From positions 1-64,000 of the forward strand of contig JAJUJL010000021.1 of the NCBI GenBank assembly GCA_029265355.1: a stretch of 64,000 bases of DNA, given 5' to 3'. This document shows, piece after piece, positions 1 through 7,530 of the stretch. The notes beneath the pieces are model-generated. The model saw only the letters and a program-made list of their open reading frames with translations. It did not search any database and had not been told where the DNA came from. Both the position numbers and the translations under genes were made by a program. The stretch comes from Chloroflexota bacterium (lineage in GTDB: Bacteria > Chloroflexota > Anaerolineae > Anaerolineales > UBA4823). The stretch's first letter is position 1. The number at the start of each line of letters is the position of its first letter.

Positions 1-64
1 AAAACAGCATACTAACACCCCCAAACAACACCCTTAATAATTTTTTTTTTCTCTCCCTTTGTTT

Positions 65-114
<50 letters not shown>

Positions 115-207
115 ACACCCTAATAATTTTCGGATAGAAACTTCGCCCATCTATTACTTCAAGACTTACACAATTGGCGGGAGAGTGGCTTTCAGCCTAT
201 CCCCAGG

Positions 208-280
208 CGCCCCCGGCGGGATTCGAACCCACAACCATCTGCTTAGAAGGCAGGTGCTCTGTCCGTTGAGCTACGGGGGC
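208..280 (-). tRNA. tRNA-Arg (anticodon TCT)
   Basis: The reverse complement folds as a 73-base cloverleaf. The acceptor stem GCCCCCG pairs with CGGGGGC and is followed by discriminator G; the T-arm has GTTCGAATC. The seven-base anticodon loop CTTCTAA gives anticodon TCT (Arg, AGA codons). No CCA is encoded. It lies 5 bases downstream of the stop of the 286-723 gene on the same strand, so the two may share a transcript. Confidence 0.93.
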
Positions 281-285
281 TGGTC

Positions 286-723
286 TTAATCCAGACAGGG
301 GCGAATGCCTTTGTAAACCCGAGTCCCGGAAAGCGTTCTCAAGATCATCACAGGATCTTTACCCAGCTTTTCGGCTAATTCCGAGGCGGTCAGCGGCGTA
401 TTGCCGTTTGCAAGAAAGATGCGAAAAGCAGCATCCACCAGTGTGGATTGTTGGGTGATAAAATCCTTCTGCTTGGCGCAGTGGGTGATCAATAAATGCT
501 GCAGTCCATCCACCCGCTGAACTTCTGCTGTTTCAGGGTCCACCCAGTCCACTTTTTCTTCGGTCAGCACATTTTCAAACAAGCGCTGATGCTCAGGGCA
601 GAGATTGCTTCGCAAATAAACACGCCAATCGCGATCGTTCTGCTGCCACCATTGAAAATCGATATGGAAGCGCGTCTGCAGGGTGGGTTTAACCAGGCTC
701 ATTCGTTTGATTGGTTCGGTCAA
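286..723 (-). CDS. Conserved protein of unknown function, C-terminal HTH-like segment
   Basis: Encodes about 145 residues; I do not recognise a named family. The start is chosen as TTG at 723 because AGGAGG lies 5 bases upstream of it. The next in-frame ATG (702) has that Shine-Dalgarno 26 bases away, which is too far. The N-terminal half is rich in Trp and charged residues (FQWWQQNDRDWRVYLRS). Two Cys (SNLCPEHQ and ITHCAKQ) could bind metal. The last ~50 residues (TPLTASELAEKLGKDPVMIL) resemble a winged-helix or HTH fold. It lies 25 bases after the stop of the 749-2332 gene, which also ends in a helix-turn-helix-like segment, so the pair is probably one operon acting together, perhaps in nucleic-acid handling. 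That role is inference. Confidence 0.7.
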   Translation of the reverse strand: MTEPIKRMSLVKPTLQTRFHIDFQWWQQNDRDWRVYLRSNLCPEHQRLFENVLTEEKVDWVDPETAEVQRVDGLQHLLITHCAKQKDFITQQSTLVDAAFRIFLANGNTPLTASELAEKLGKDPVMILRTLSGTRVYKGIRPCLD

Positions 724-748
724 GCACCCCTCCTGAAAGATATCTTGC

Positions 749-2332
749 TCATGCAGGGCTCTCTGCCTCAACGTAACGGAAATGTAAATCACCCACATGC
801 ACAAACCACGGGCGAGAAGCCAATAAGGCCAGGATCGGACCTGGCGGGCAACGGCGCACCACATTCAATGCCGCGTACAATTCGCTGGCATGCACATGGC
901 CTTGCGGATTCAGTTTGGCAAGCTCTCGCACGATACTCACCACCACTCGCTCGAAAGTTGAGTGCTCTTTCGATCCCTTTTCCCATACCTGGTCGACTGC
1001 TTCGACATCCGGCACCGCGATCACCATGCGCTCATCAAAGTTAGAGGATACGATCTGCTTGAGCATGGCAAACACCAGCCCGCCATCCGAGCCAACCAGC
1101 ACCGTACGGATCCATTCACGACTGGAACGTTGGCTGTCGCTGTAGATCAGAACCTCGCCAGGTTTCTTACCGCGCTTAACCCGGATGATGCTGCCGGGTA
1201 TCAAGTTGTGCTTTTCATACCACTCTTTCAGGCCATAAACATAGCGCTTATTACGTACAACCCAACCAGGAAGTTTCTCGCCGCTGTCTCCATCCACCAG
1301 GTTAAACTGGATGCGTGGCGATTCATAAGCGGTCGGGAACAGATGGCGTAAGCGCGAGGAGAGTGGAAGCGTACCAGCGCGCCAGTGGGGGTATATCAAG
1401 CTCAGTCGAACTTCATCAAGGTTATCGCGGCCGCTCAGGGGCGAAAGCTCATCATCCAAGAGTTGTTCCAACGCCAGCATCTCTTGACTCAGCATGGAGC
1501 GATCATAATCGATGCCTGCATAGCGCAGCGTGATCGGGGGCTCTTTCACCGCTTCCGGCTCAAGGCGCTGTAAATACCATAACACTTTCCCCGTCGAACC
1601 GACTTCATCAAACCGACCATCTTCCTGCAGCGCCATATCCAATGAGAACTCTAATAACTTTGGCTTGGCGTTGGAGGTCAACCCAATTTGCGCCAACAGC
1701 TCCTCCGTCGGCAATGGCCCGCCACCTGCCATATCTAAAACCGCCTCTGCCAGGTTCAAATGACCGACATTGATGTCTACCAGTAACGCCCGCGCAAACC
1801 AGCGTCCGGCTATGCGCACAAAATCCGGATGAGATTGCAGTCCTTCCTCCAAGGCTGCCACCAGGTCTTCTTCATATTGCTCCAACACCCACGCGGCGTC
1901 CAATGTTTTCTCGGTGATCTCGATTCGTTTCGGCTGGTTCAGCGCATGTTCGGCTAATCCAGCCGCAAACTCGCGCCAATCTTCCCCGCCAAAGTTGACC
2001 TGGATCACATCAAACGGGCCAAGATCGGGGTTTTCACCAGGCCGCACACCAGTTACCACCCCTTTCTTCCAACCAAATGCGGGAAATATCAGGGTTTGGT
2101 TTACCTGGTAATGTTCTTTTGGCAGATAAACCTCGCCACCCGCGTTGCGTGACGCCTCGATAGCCTGAATTTCCCGGCGGATGCGTTCAGCAACCAACAC
2201 CTCTAGCAACTCTTTGGGTGTTCGCGGTTCCTCGACCTCCAGCAAGTGTGCGTAGATGAATTCTATATCTTCGTCTTGCAGCTCAAAGGATTCCCAATAA
2301 TCCTCGCGCAAAGATAGCGGAGCCATCACCAT
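749..2332 (-). CDS. Large conserved protein of unknown function, C-terminal winged-helix-like domain
   Basis: Encodes 527 residues, soluble, with no signal peptide or membrane span. I cannot assign a family. The N-terminal part is acidic and helical (roughly 1-70), followed by a beta-rich part with FPAFGWKKGVVTGVRPG that looks like a small barrel. The middle is Leu-rich and helical. The last ~90 residues (ELAKLNPQGHVHASELYAALN to VGDLHFRYVE) resemble the winged-helix/HARE-type domains found in transcription or DNA-processing proteins. The start is ATG 2332 with GAGG 9 bases upstream. A -35/-10 pair lies about 75-105 bases upstream. The gene is probably co-transcribed with 286-723. Alternatives include a restriction-like or transcription-associated factor; nothing catalytic is visible. 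Confidence 0.75.
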   Translation of the reverse strand: MVMAPLSLREDYWESFELQDEDIEFIYAHLLEVEEPRTPKELLEVLVAERIRREIQAIEASRNAGGEVYLPKEHYQVNQTLIFPAFGWKKGVVTGVRPGENPDLGPFDVIQVNFGGEDWREFAAGLAEHALNQPKRIEITEKTLDAAWVLEQYEEDLVAALEEGLQSHPDFVRIAGRWFARALLVDINVGHLNLAEAVLDMAGGGPLPTEELLAQIGLTSNAKPKLLEFSLDMALQEDGRFDEVGSTGKVLWYLQRLEPEAVKEPPITLRYAGIDYDRSMLSQEMLALEQLLDDELSPLSGRDNLDEVRLSLIYPHWRAGTLPLSSRLRHLFPTAYESPRIQFNLVDGDSGEKLPGWVVRNKRYVYGLKEWYEKHNLIPGSIIRVKRGKKPGEVLIYSDSQRSSREWIRTVLVGSDGGLVFAMLKQIVSSNFDERMVIAVPDVEAVDQVWEKGSKEHSTFERVVVSIVRELAKLNPQGHVHASELYAALNVVRRCPPGPILALLASRPWFVHVGDLHFRYVEAESPA

Positions 2333-2408
2333 ATGTCAGTGCCTCTACTTGATTGATAACATTCCGGTATCCGCTTGTCCGGTAGACTGTATACAAAACA
2401 ACAATAAT

Positions 2409-2437
2409 ATTATACTCTAAGAAATTAGACAGGTCAG
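2409..2437 (-). promoter_or_regulatory. Candidate promoter for the 749-2332 gene
   Basis: On the minus strand CTGACC (2437-2432) and TATAAT (2414-2409) are separated by 17 bases. The leader to the ATG at 2332 would be about 70 bases. The -10 is perfect and the -35 matches four of six consensus positions. Confidence 0.5.
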
Positions 2438-2520
2438 GAATGATGTAGCGGTGTCAAAGAGGCCGGGCACGCTCCTTCACCTTCTGATCATCCGTTGCCT
2501 GCCGCCGGAGGAGGTATATT

Positions 2521-2808
2521 ATGAATAAAACTGCCCCGCATTGGGAAGTATTGACCGTCACCACCGGGGATTTACAAGCCGAGTTACTCTCCGGTCTCTT
2601 GACCGCACAGGGCATCCAGGTGCAGCTTTCACAGGAGGGCGCTGGCCGCGCTATTGGACTGAGCGTGGGGCCTCTCGGTGAAGTCGAAATCCTGGTACCG
2701 AACCACCAACTGGATGAAGCGCGCAAGATCCTGGAAGATTACCAGGCGGGAAGATTTGAGAACAGCCTGGATGATATACCGAGCAGCGACGACATGGATC
2801 AAGGGTAA
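2521..2808 (+). CDS. DUF2007 family small protein
   Basis: Encodes 95 residues. The sequence WEVLTVTTGDLQAELLSGLL followed by VEILVPNHQLDEARKILEDY is the pattern of DUF2007 (putative signal-transducing protein): a small alpha/beta domain seen alone or fused to zinc ribbons. It is cytoplasmic and its biochemical role is not established. GGAGGAGG lies about 7 bases before the ATG, a very strong ribosome binding site. The tail is acidic (SSDDMDQG). The gene converges with the peptidase gene on the other strand and the two stops overlap by 10 bases. Confidence 0.85.
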   Translation: MNKTAPHWEVLTVTTGDLQAELLSGLLTAQGIQVQLSQEGAGRAIGLSVGPLGEVEILVPNHQLDEARKILEDYQAGRFENSLDDIPSSDDMDQG

Positions 2809-4250
2809 GTCTGCCTTAGCCACTCCAGGGGATCCACCTGCACGCCACCTACCCACACCTCCCAATGCAGGTGCGGGCCCTCGACGCGCCCGGTCGCTCC
2901 CACCTTACCAATGAGCTGGCCAGTTTCCACCCGCTCGCCAACGCCAACCAGTATCTCGGACTGGTGCATGTAACCCGTGTACACACCCCATCCATGATCG
3001 ATCATGGTCGCGTTGCCGCGCACTGTCAAAGGTCCCGCAAACACGACCACACCCGGCGCTGGCGCATAAATATCCACCCCGGTCGTTCCGGCAATATCCA
3101 GCCCAGTGTGAAAAGCATTGTATGGACCGCCATTGTAGGAGCGGCGGTTGCCAAAGCGCGAGGTCCAGCAATCGCCGGTTTCCACACAGTATTCCTGTTC
3201 GAGTGGAGAGGGAATGCGAAATAGCCCGTCCCACATCTTTTGAGGCGTTGCTGGCTGCGCCAGGGCAGTCCATTGGGCATCTTCCGGGCGAGTCACTGCC
3301 GGGTCGATCGTGGCCGGGTTCACGGTCAGGGGGCGATCATACGGATAATCAACCGCGCGCACAAAAATTTTTTGCTCATAGGCGAACTCGCCTCCGCCAG
3401 GCAGAGTACCCCTGAGCTTAAGGGGATAAAATCCCGGCTCCGTCATCGCGTGAGTCCCCTGCAGGGCGACATAGTTAGCGCCCAGGCCGTGAAAATCAAA
3501 GGCATGTCCCATAACCTCTCCTGAGAGCTGCATCTCCGGAGCGCCAGATATTTCGAAGACGCTGGTCTTACCCTGGCGCAGAGGCAATGGATCAATTGTC
3601 ACCGACGCGATTTCACCCGGCAAGCCAGTCGGACCTGCTTGCGTTGCGCCAGGCAGATGCAGCACATCGCCTGGCAGCGCTATGGCTTTGCTCTCCAGGT
3701 TGTTTTCAAACGCCAGCACCCACGGGCTGCTGCGATGCAACACCGCCAGCTCCAATAACGATTGGCCTTTCTTGAGCACGGCTCGCCCTGTCGCAGGGAT
3801 TGCCAGGTTGGCCTCTGGCAGGATGAGATTCTGGCCAGCGTAAAGCTGCGCCGGGCTGGCGATGCGGTTCATGCGCGCCAGCTCGATCGTGGATATTCCA
3901 AGCTGGCGGCTCAATCCCTCCAGCGAATCGCCATATTGGATGGGGCGCGTCACCAGCCGACCTGTAATCCCTTGCAAACCAGGGATTACCAACTCCTGCC
4001 CCTCAATCAGTTGATTGGGATCATTGATCCCATTGGCATCTGCCAACTCGCGCTCTGAAACGCCGAATCGCTGAGCAATATCCCAAAGCGTATCCCCTGG
4101 CTGGACCACGTATACTGGCCCAGGAGAGGCCTGCTGCGCAGCCGCTGGAGAGAAATACACCAACGCTGGCAAAAAACAGGCAAACAATAAAATGCAGGCA
4201 GTCCAACAGCGCAAAATAACCAAGCCAGGTGACACCTTACCCCTATCCAT
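2799..4250 (-). CDS. LysM-repeat M23 family metallopeptidase
   Basis: Encodes about 483 residues and is exported: the N-terminus has a hydrophobic signal segment ending in AAAQQAS. Three LysM modules follow: YVVQPGDTLWDIAQRFG, RPIQYGDSLEGLSRQLG, and a degenerate AVLKKGQSLLELAVLH. A beta-rich linker leads to a C-terminal M23 peptidase domain with the zinc residues of HTGLD and HLHWE, plus the lysostaphin-like GVYTGYMHQS. It should bind peptidoglycan by LysM and cut or regulate cutting of cross-links, as in NlpD/EnvC-type proteins. All metal ligands are present, so it is probably active. The ATG at 4250 overlaps the end of the DUF192 gene by 8 bases; a GTG five codons further in is an alternative start. 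Confidence 0.92.
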   Translation of the reverse strand: MDRGKVSPGLVILRCWTACILLFACFLPALVYFSPAAAQQASPGPVYVVQPGDTLWDIAQRFGVSERELADANGINDPNQLIEGQELVIPGLQGITGRLVTRPIQYGDSLEGLSRQLGISTIELARMNRIASPAQLYAGQNLILPEANLAIPATGRAVLKKGQSLLELAVLHRSSPWVLAFENNLESKAIALPGDVLHLPGATQAGPTGLPGEIASVTIDPLPLRQGKTSVFEISGAPEMQLSGEVMGHAFDFHGLGANYVALQGTHAMTEPGFYPLKLRGTLPGGGEFAYEQKIFVRAVDYPYDRPLTVNPATIDPAVTRPEDAQWTALAQPATPQKMWDGLFRIPSPLEQEYCVETGDCWTSRFGNRRSYNGGPYNAFHTGLDIAGTTGVDIYAPAPGVVVFAGPLTVRGNATMIDHGWGVYTGYMHQSEILVGVGERVETGQLIGKVGATGRVEGPHLHWEVWVGGVQVDPLEWLRQTYP

Positions 4251-4608
4251 CAATCGCCACCTGGTCACCAATAACAAAATCGTTGATATGGCTGGATTCC
4301 AGTTCCAGGATGTATTTGGCAGCGCGGCGCGGAAAATAGGCCGGCCGCCAGGGCTTCGCCAGTTGTACATCTACCACTTCACCTCGCGCATTGATCCATA
4401 CCACCGCCAGGGCAAAGCAAACGAAAAACATGTGAATGGAGGCATCCAGACGACTTTCACGAGCTTGCACCAGCAATAGACCTTGATCGGCGGGCATACG
4501 CCGGCGAAACATCAATCCGCGCAACCGGCAGAAAAAAGAAGCGCAGTAATACGCCTGCACCGGCTGCTGTTGAGGTCGGTTGAGAAGACGGATAAAAACA
4601 ATCTGCAT
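4243..4608 (-). CDS. DUF192 family protein
   Basis: Encodes 121 residues. It has the DUF192 layout: an N-terminal segment with RLRGLMFRRRMPADQGLLLV, then SIHMFFVCFALAVVWINARGEVVDV, then KPWRPAYFPRRAAKYILEL and a final GDQV. The family is a small beta-sandwich, usually secreted or membrane-tethered, of unknown function. The segment around residues 58-72 could pass for a weak membrane span, and no classical signal peptide is visible. The ATG at 4608 overlaps the stop of the receiver gene (TGATG) and its own stop overlaps the next gene, so translation of all three is probably coupled. Confidence 0.85.
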   Translation of the reverse strand: MQIVFIRLLNRPQQQPVQAYYCASFFCRLRGLMFRRRMPADQGLLLVQARESRLDASIHMFFVCFALAVVWINARGEVVDVQLAKPWRPAYFPRRAAKYILELESSHINDFVIGDQVAIDG

Positions 4609-5000
4609 CAAAGAGAAGAATACTTGGCCAACACCAGATCGACGCTTTCGACCAGCTCCTGAGGGCTGAATGGCTTCGAAATATAGTCATCAACTTTGGC
4701 GATATGCAAACCTAATACTTTGTCGATGCTTTGCGCCTTCGCCGTGATAACAATCACCGGTATACCCGCTGTGGCATCATCGGCCTTAATTTGCTGATAG
4801 ACGTCCCAACCATCCATATCCGGCATCATCAAGTCGAGCAGCACCAGGTCTGGCGGATTCTGCCGGATCATGTCCAGCCCCTCACGTCCACCATTGGCGC
4901 CTCTAACCTCGATTCCTTTTCGGCTCAAGATTAAGCGCACCAGGTCGATCATCTCCTGCTCATCTTCGATGTAAATAGCCTGTTTTTTCTTGTCGATCAT
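4608..5000 (-). CDS. Stand-alone response-regulator receiver protein
   Basis: Encodes 130 residues consisting of one CheY-like receiver domain and no output domain. The acidic pair is in YIEDEQE, the phospho-acceptor Asp in LVLLDLMMPDMDG, the Thr in VIVITAKAQS and the conserved Lys in YISKPFSPQEL. It should take a phosphate from a histidine kinase and act by protein contact. The start at 5000 is chosen over a GTG-type start at 5018 because GGAGGG lies 5 bases upstream. It heads a three-gene coupled unit with DUF192 and a peptidoglycan peptidase. No kinase is adjacent; the histidine kinase at 34-38 kb is one candidate partner, by inference only. Confidence 0.9.
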   Translation of the reverse strand: MIDKKKQAIYIEDEQEMIDLVRLILSRKGIEVRGANGGREGLDMIRQNPPDLVLLDLMMPDMDGWDVYQQIKADDATAGIPVIVITAKAQSIDKVLGLHIAKVDDYISKPFSPQELVESVDLVLAKYSSL

Positions 5001-5136
5001 CCGACCCTCCAGGGTCATGATTTGCTCAAAATTTTGATTAAGTTTACCACAACCCGACTTACTGAATTGTGCCGCGAGACCTGGCCAAAAAGAAGACTTT
5101 CACAAAACAATCAGCCCTGGGAACGAGGGCGCGCCC

Positions 5137-5165
5137 TTGCCACCCCATACCCGCTGGGCTATAAT
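5137..5165 (+). promoter_or_regulatory. Promoter of efp
   Basis: TTGCCA (5137-5142), a 17-base spacer and a perfect TATAAT (5160-5165) lie 38 bases before the efp ATG. The expected transcript start is near 5172, giving a leader of about 30 bases with GAAGAGG as ribosome binding site. This is the cleanest -35/-10 pair in the window. Confidence 0.8.
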
Positions 5166-5202
5166 GGTGCGGATATGCTAAAAACAGAAGAGGCAAGCAG
5201 AT

Positions 5203-5763
5203 ATGATTGATGTAAATGACCTTCGCAAAGGCGTTACTTTCGAGCTCGACAACGCCCTATACAAAGTTCTAGACTATGAACACCATAAACCAGGTCGTGG
5301 TAACGCGACCATCCGCATTAAAGCGCGCAATCTGCGCACAGGCACCATCCTGGAAAAGACCTTCACCTCGGGTGATCGGGTACAAGATGTACGCCTGGAT
5401 TACCATAATGTCCAGTATCTTTACAACGATGGGCAGTTCTATCATTTTATGGATAATGATACCTATGAACAACCGGCGATATCCGCCGAAATTCTCGGCG
5501 ACACCACTCAATATCTCAAAGAAGGGATGGAAGTAAAACTCACCTTCTACATGGGTGAAGCCTTAGATATCGAACTGCCCACTTCCGTCGACCTGGAGGT
5601 CGTGGAAGCGGAGATGGCGGTGCGCGGTGATACCGCCACGGGCGTCACTAAGAAAGTGGTAACGGAAACCGGCTTGTCGGTGCAGGTGCCCAACTTTGTA
5701 AAAACCGGCGACGTGATTCGCGTGGATACGCGCACCGGTGCGTACGTAACTCGCGTCAATTAG
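5203..5763 (+). CDS. efp: Elongation factor P
   Basis: Encodes 186 residues, full length for EF-P, with the three-domain KOW/OB layout. It binds the ribosome between the P and E sites and relieves stalling at polyproline stretches. The modification loop reads HKPGRGNA, so the tip residue is Arg32 rather than the Lys of E. coli or B. subtilis. The C-terminal signature region TGLSVQVPNFVKTGDVIRVD and the ending TGAYVTRVN are typical. Arg32 EF-P is rhamnosylated by EarP in some proteobacteria. No EarP-like gene, nor EpmA/EpmB, lies within this window, so the modification state cannot be told from here. Expressed from its own promoter at 5137-5165. Confidence 0.97.
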   Translation: MIDVNDLRKGVTFELDNALYKVLDYEHHKPGRGNATIRIKARNLRTGTILEKTFTSGDRVQDVRLDYHNVQYLYNDGQFYHFMDNDTYEQPAISAEILGDTTQYLKEGMEVKLTFYMGEALDIELPTSVDLEVVEAEMAVRGDTATGVTKKVVTETGLSVQVPNFVKTGDVIRVDTRTGAYVTRVN

Positions 5764-5816
5764 CCGCGCCATGCGGATTATAACCATCCCCGCAGGATGA
5801 TTATCGGCCCATTATC

Positions 5817-6167
5817 ATGAGGACGCCAGCCGGAAAGGAATGCCGCTACTTCTACGGCGACTATTATCGCGGGCGGAACAATGAGGAATGCCGTCTGCTT
5901 TCCATGGCTTCGCCACCGCTGCCGTGGAAACCGGATTTATGTAAACACTGCCCGGTTCCGGAAATTTTGCTCGCCAATGCCTGTCCCAACCTGGTATTGA
6001 GACCCAGGTTGGCGCGGCCGTTTCCTTTCATTAACCAGCAAGTGGAGGTGCAGCCATTCTGCAGCCACACGCAGCGCTCCGGCTTCGATCCGCACATCGG
6101 CTGTGGCGAGTGCCATCCGCTGCCCCCAATCTTTAACGACGCCAAACTGGGCGGAGACAAATCTTGA
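5817..6167 (+). CDS. Small Cys-rich protein of unknown function
   Basis: Encodes 116 residues. I do not recognise a named family. It has about eight Cys in spaced pairs: ECRYFYG, EECRLL, LCKHCPVPEI, NACPNL, PFCSH and GCGECHP. These would suit one or two structural zinc sites or an Fe-S centre. A WKPDLCKHCPVP core followed by ACP looks deliberate rather than chance. There is no signal peptide. The stop overlaps the TTG start of the HAD-DinB gene by 4 bases, so the two are probably translated together. The start ATG has only a weak ribosome binding site and may be read from the efp transcript, 53 bases upstream. Confidence 0.75.
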   Translation: MRTPAGKECRYFYGDYYRGRNNEECRLLSMASPPLPWKPDLCKHCPVPEILLANACPNLVLRPRLARPFPFINQQVEVQPFCSHTQRSGFDPHIGCGECHPLPPIFNDAKLGGDKS

Positions 6168-7375
6168 GCCTGACACTGCTGGTCGATCTGGATAACACCC
6201 TGCTCCTGAACTCGATGGAGCAGTTTTTACCTGCCTATCTCAATGCCATCTCCGCCCACCTGGCGCCGGCTTTGAATCCTAAGGATGTTTTGCAAGGGTT
6301 GATGGCTGGCACGCGCGAGATGGTCAAAAACCAGCGCCCCGACCGGACACTCAAAGAAGCTTTCGACTCGGTGTTCTACCCCTCGCTGGGCATCCAAGAA
6401 TCCGAATACGGCCCTATCTTTGCAGACTTCTACGCTCGGGTATACCCACAGTTGCGCGCTCTAACTCAACCCAATCCAGATGCGCACACCCTGCTCGAGC
6501 AAGCGCGACGACGCAATTACCGCCTGGTCATCGCCACCAATCCACTTTTCCCGCTGACAGCCATCCAGCAAAGAGTGGAATGGGCAGGAGTCACTTCAAA
6601 CGGGTTCGCGGTTGATTTGATCCCCTCCTATGAAACCATGCACTTTGCCAAACCTCACACCGCCTATTACGCTGAGCTGTTGGGCACCCTGGGATGGCCT
6701 GAAGGTGCGGTGGTCATGGTGGGTGATGATTTGGAAAACGACATCTATCCAGCGCGACGTTTACAATTAGCAGCCTATTGGGTGCACCCTGGGCAGGCGA
6801 TTCTCGATCAGAAAGACCTGCTGGCGCCTTCAGCCTCCGGAGACTTACAGGCACTCCTGGACTGGATTGACGCCTCCGGCATCGAACAACAGCCTCCCGA
6901 TTTTTCAACCCCCGACGCGGTAATGGCTGTGCTGCGCGCAACGCCAGCCGCCTTGCGCAACCTGTGCCACCAGCTTCCAATAGATCAATGGAATATTCGC
7001 CCGCAGCTTAGCGAATGGTGCCTTGCAGAGATCCTGTGCCATCTTCGTGATGTCGAGCGCGAAGTGAATCTCCCGCGGCTGCGGCGCGTTATCCAGGAGA
7101 ACAACCCTTTTATATCTGGGCAGGATACCGATCCCTGGGCAGAACAGCGCCAATACATCTGCCAGGATGGCCTCAAGGCGCTGGCGGATTTCACCGAGAC
7201 CCGGCTTGCAACGCTCGAGCTGCTTTCCACGCTCGACCCTTCAGACTGGCAACGTCCAGCCCGGCATACGATTTTTGGGCCCACGGATTTGAAAGAAATT
7301 GTCAGCATCATTGCCGCGCATGACCGTCTGCACCTGCGTCAGGTGCGAGAATCACTTCAAAGCGCACTCAAATAA
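6164..7375 (+). CDS. HAD-family hydrolase fused to a DinB-like domain
   Basis: Encodes 403 residues in two domains. Residues 1-235 are a haloacid-dehalogenase-like phosphatase: motif I LLVDLDNTLL with the nucleophile Asp, motif II around VIATNP, a Lys in HFAKPH and motif IV VMVGDDLENDI. Residues about 250-400 resemble the DinB/YfiT four-helix bundle, with WCLAEILCHLRDVEREV and the HDRLHLRQVRESL ending that supplies metal-binding His. The fusion could couple phosphate-ester hydrolysis to a thiol- or metal-dependent transfer; the substrate is unknown. The start is TTG at 6164, overlapping the upstream stop, and fits the HAD N-terminus exactly (MSLTLLVDLDNT). Confidence 0.88.
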   Translation: MSLTLLVDLDNTLLLNSMEQFLPAYLNAISAHLAPALNPKDVLQGLMAGTREMVKNQRPDRTLKEAFDSVFYPSLGIQESEYGPIFADFYARVYPQLRALTQPNPDAHTLLEQARRRNYRLVIATNPLFPLTAIQQRVEWAGVTSNGFAVDLIPSYETMHFAKPHTAYYAELLGTLGWPEGAVVMVGDDLENDIYPARRLQLAAYWVHPGQAILDQKDLLAPSASGDLQALLDWIDASGIEQQPPDFSTPDAVMAVLRATPAALRNLCHQLPIDQWNIRPQLSEWCLAEILCHLRDVEREVNLPRLRRVIQENNPFISGQDTDPWAEQRQYICQDGLKALADFTETRLATLELLSTLDPSDWQRPARHTIFGPTDLKEIVSIIAAHDRLHLRQVRESLQSALK

Positions 7376-7439
7376 TCCGATTCGCATCCATTTCAAATGG
7401 ATGGTGTTAGATTTCCTGACACACACTATGTAACTTTCC

Positions 7440-7510
7440 GGTATTGGGGTTGGCGGTGCTCGCTGTGCACAATAGGCACAGCGAACGTCCCCATACCCTC
7501 AATTTTTTGG
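7440..7510 (+). promoter_or_regulatory. Structured leader upstream of fabF
   Basis: CGCTGTGC (7461-7468) and GCACAGCG (7476-7483) form a perfect 8-bp hairpin with a 7-base loop. It is enclosed by GGTATTGGGG (7440-7449) and CCCCATACC (7489-7497), which pair with one bulge. A run of six T follows at 7505-7510. A further palindrome CATCCATTT-C-AAATGGATG lies at 7385-7403. Together these could form an attenuator or a protein-binding leader for fabF-fabH. No known riboswitch core is recognised. Confidence 0.4.
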
Positions 7511-7530
7511 AAAGGCAGGAGGCACGTGGA

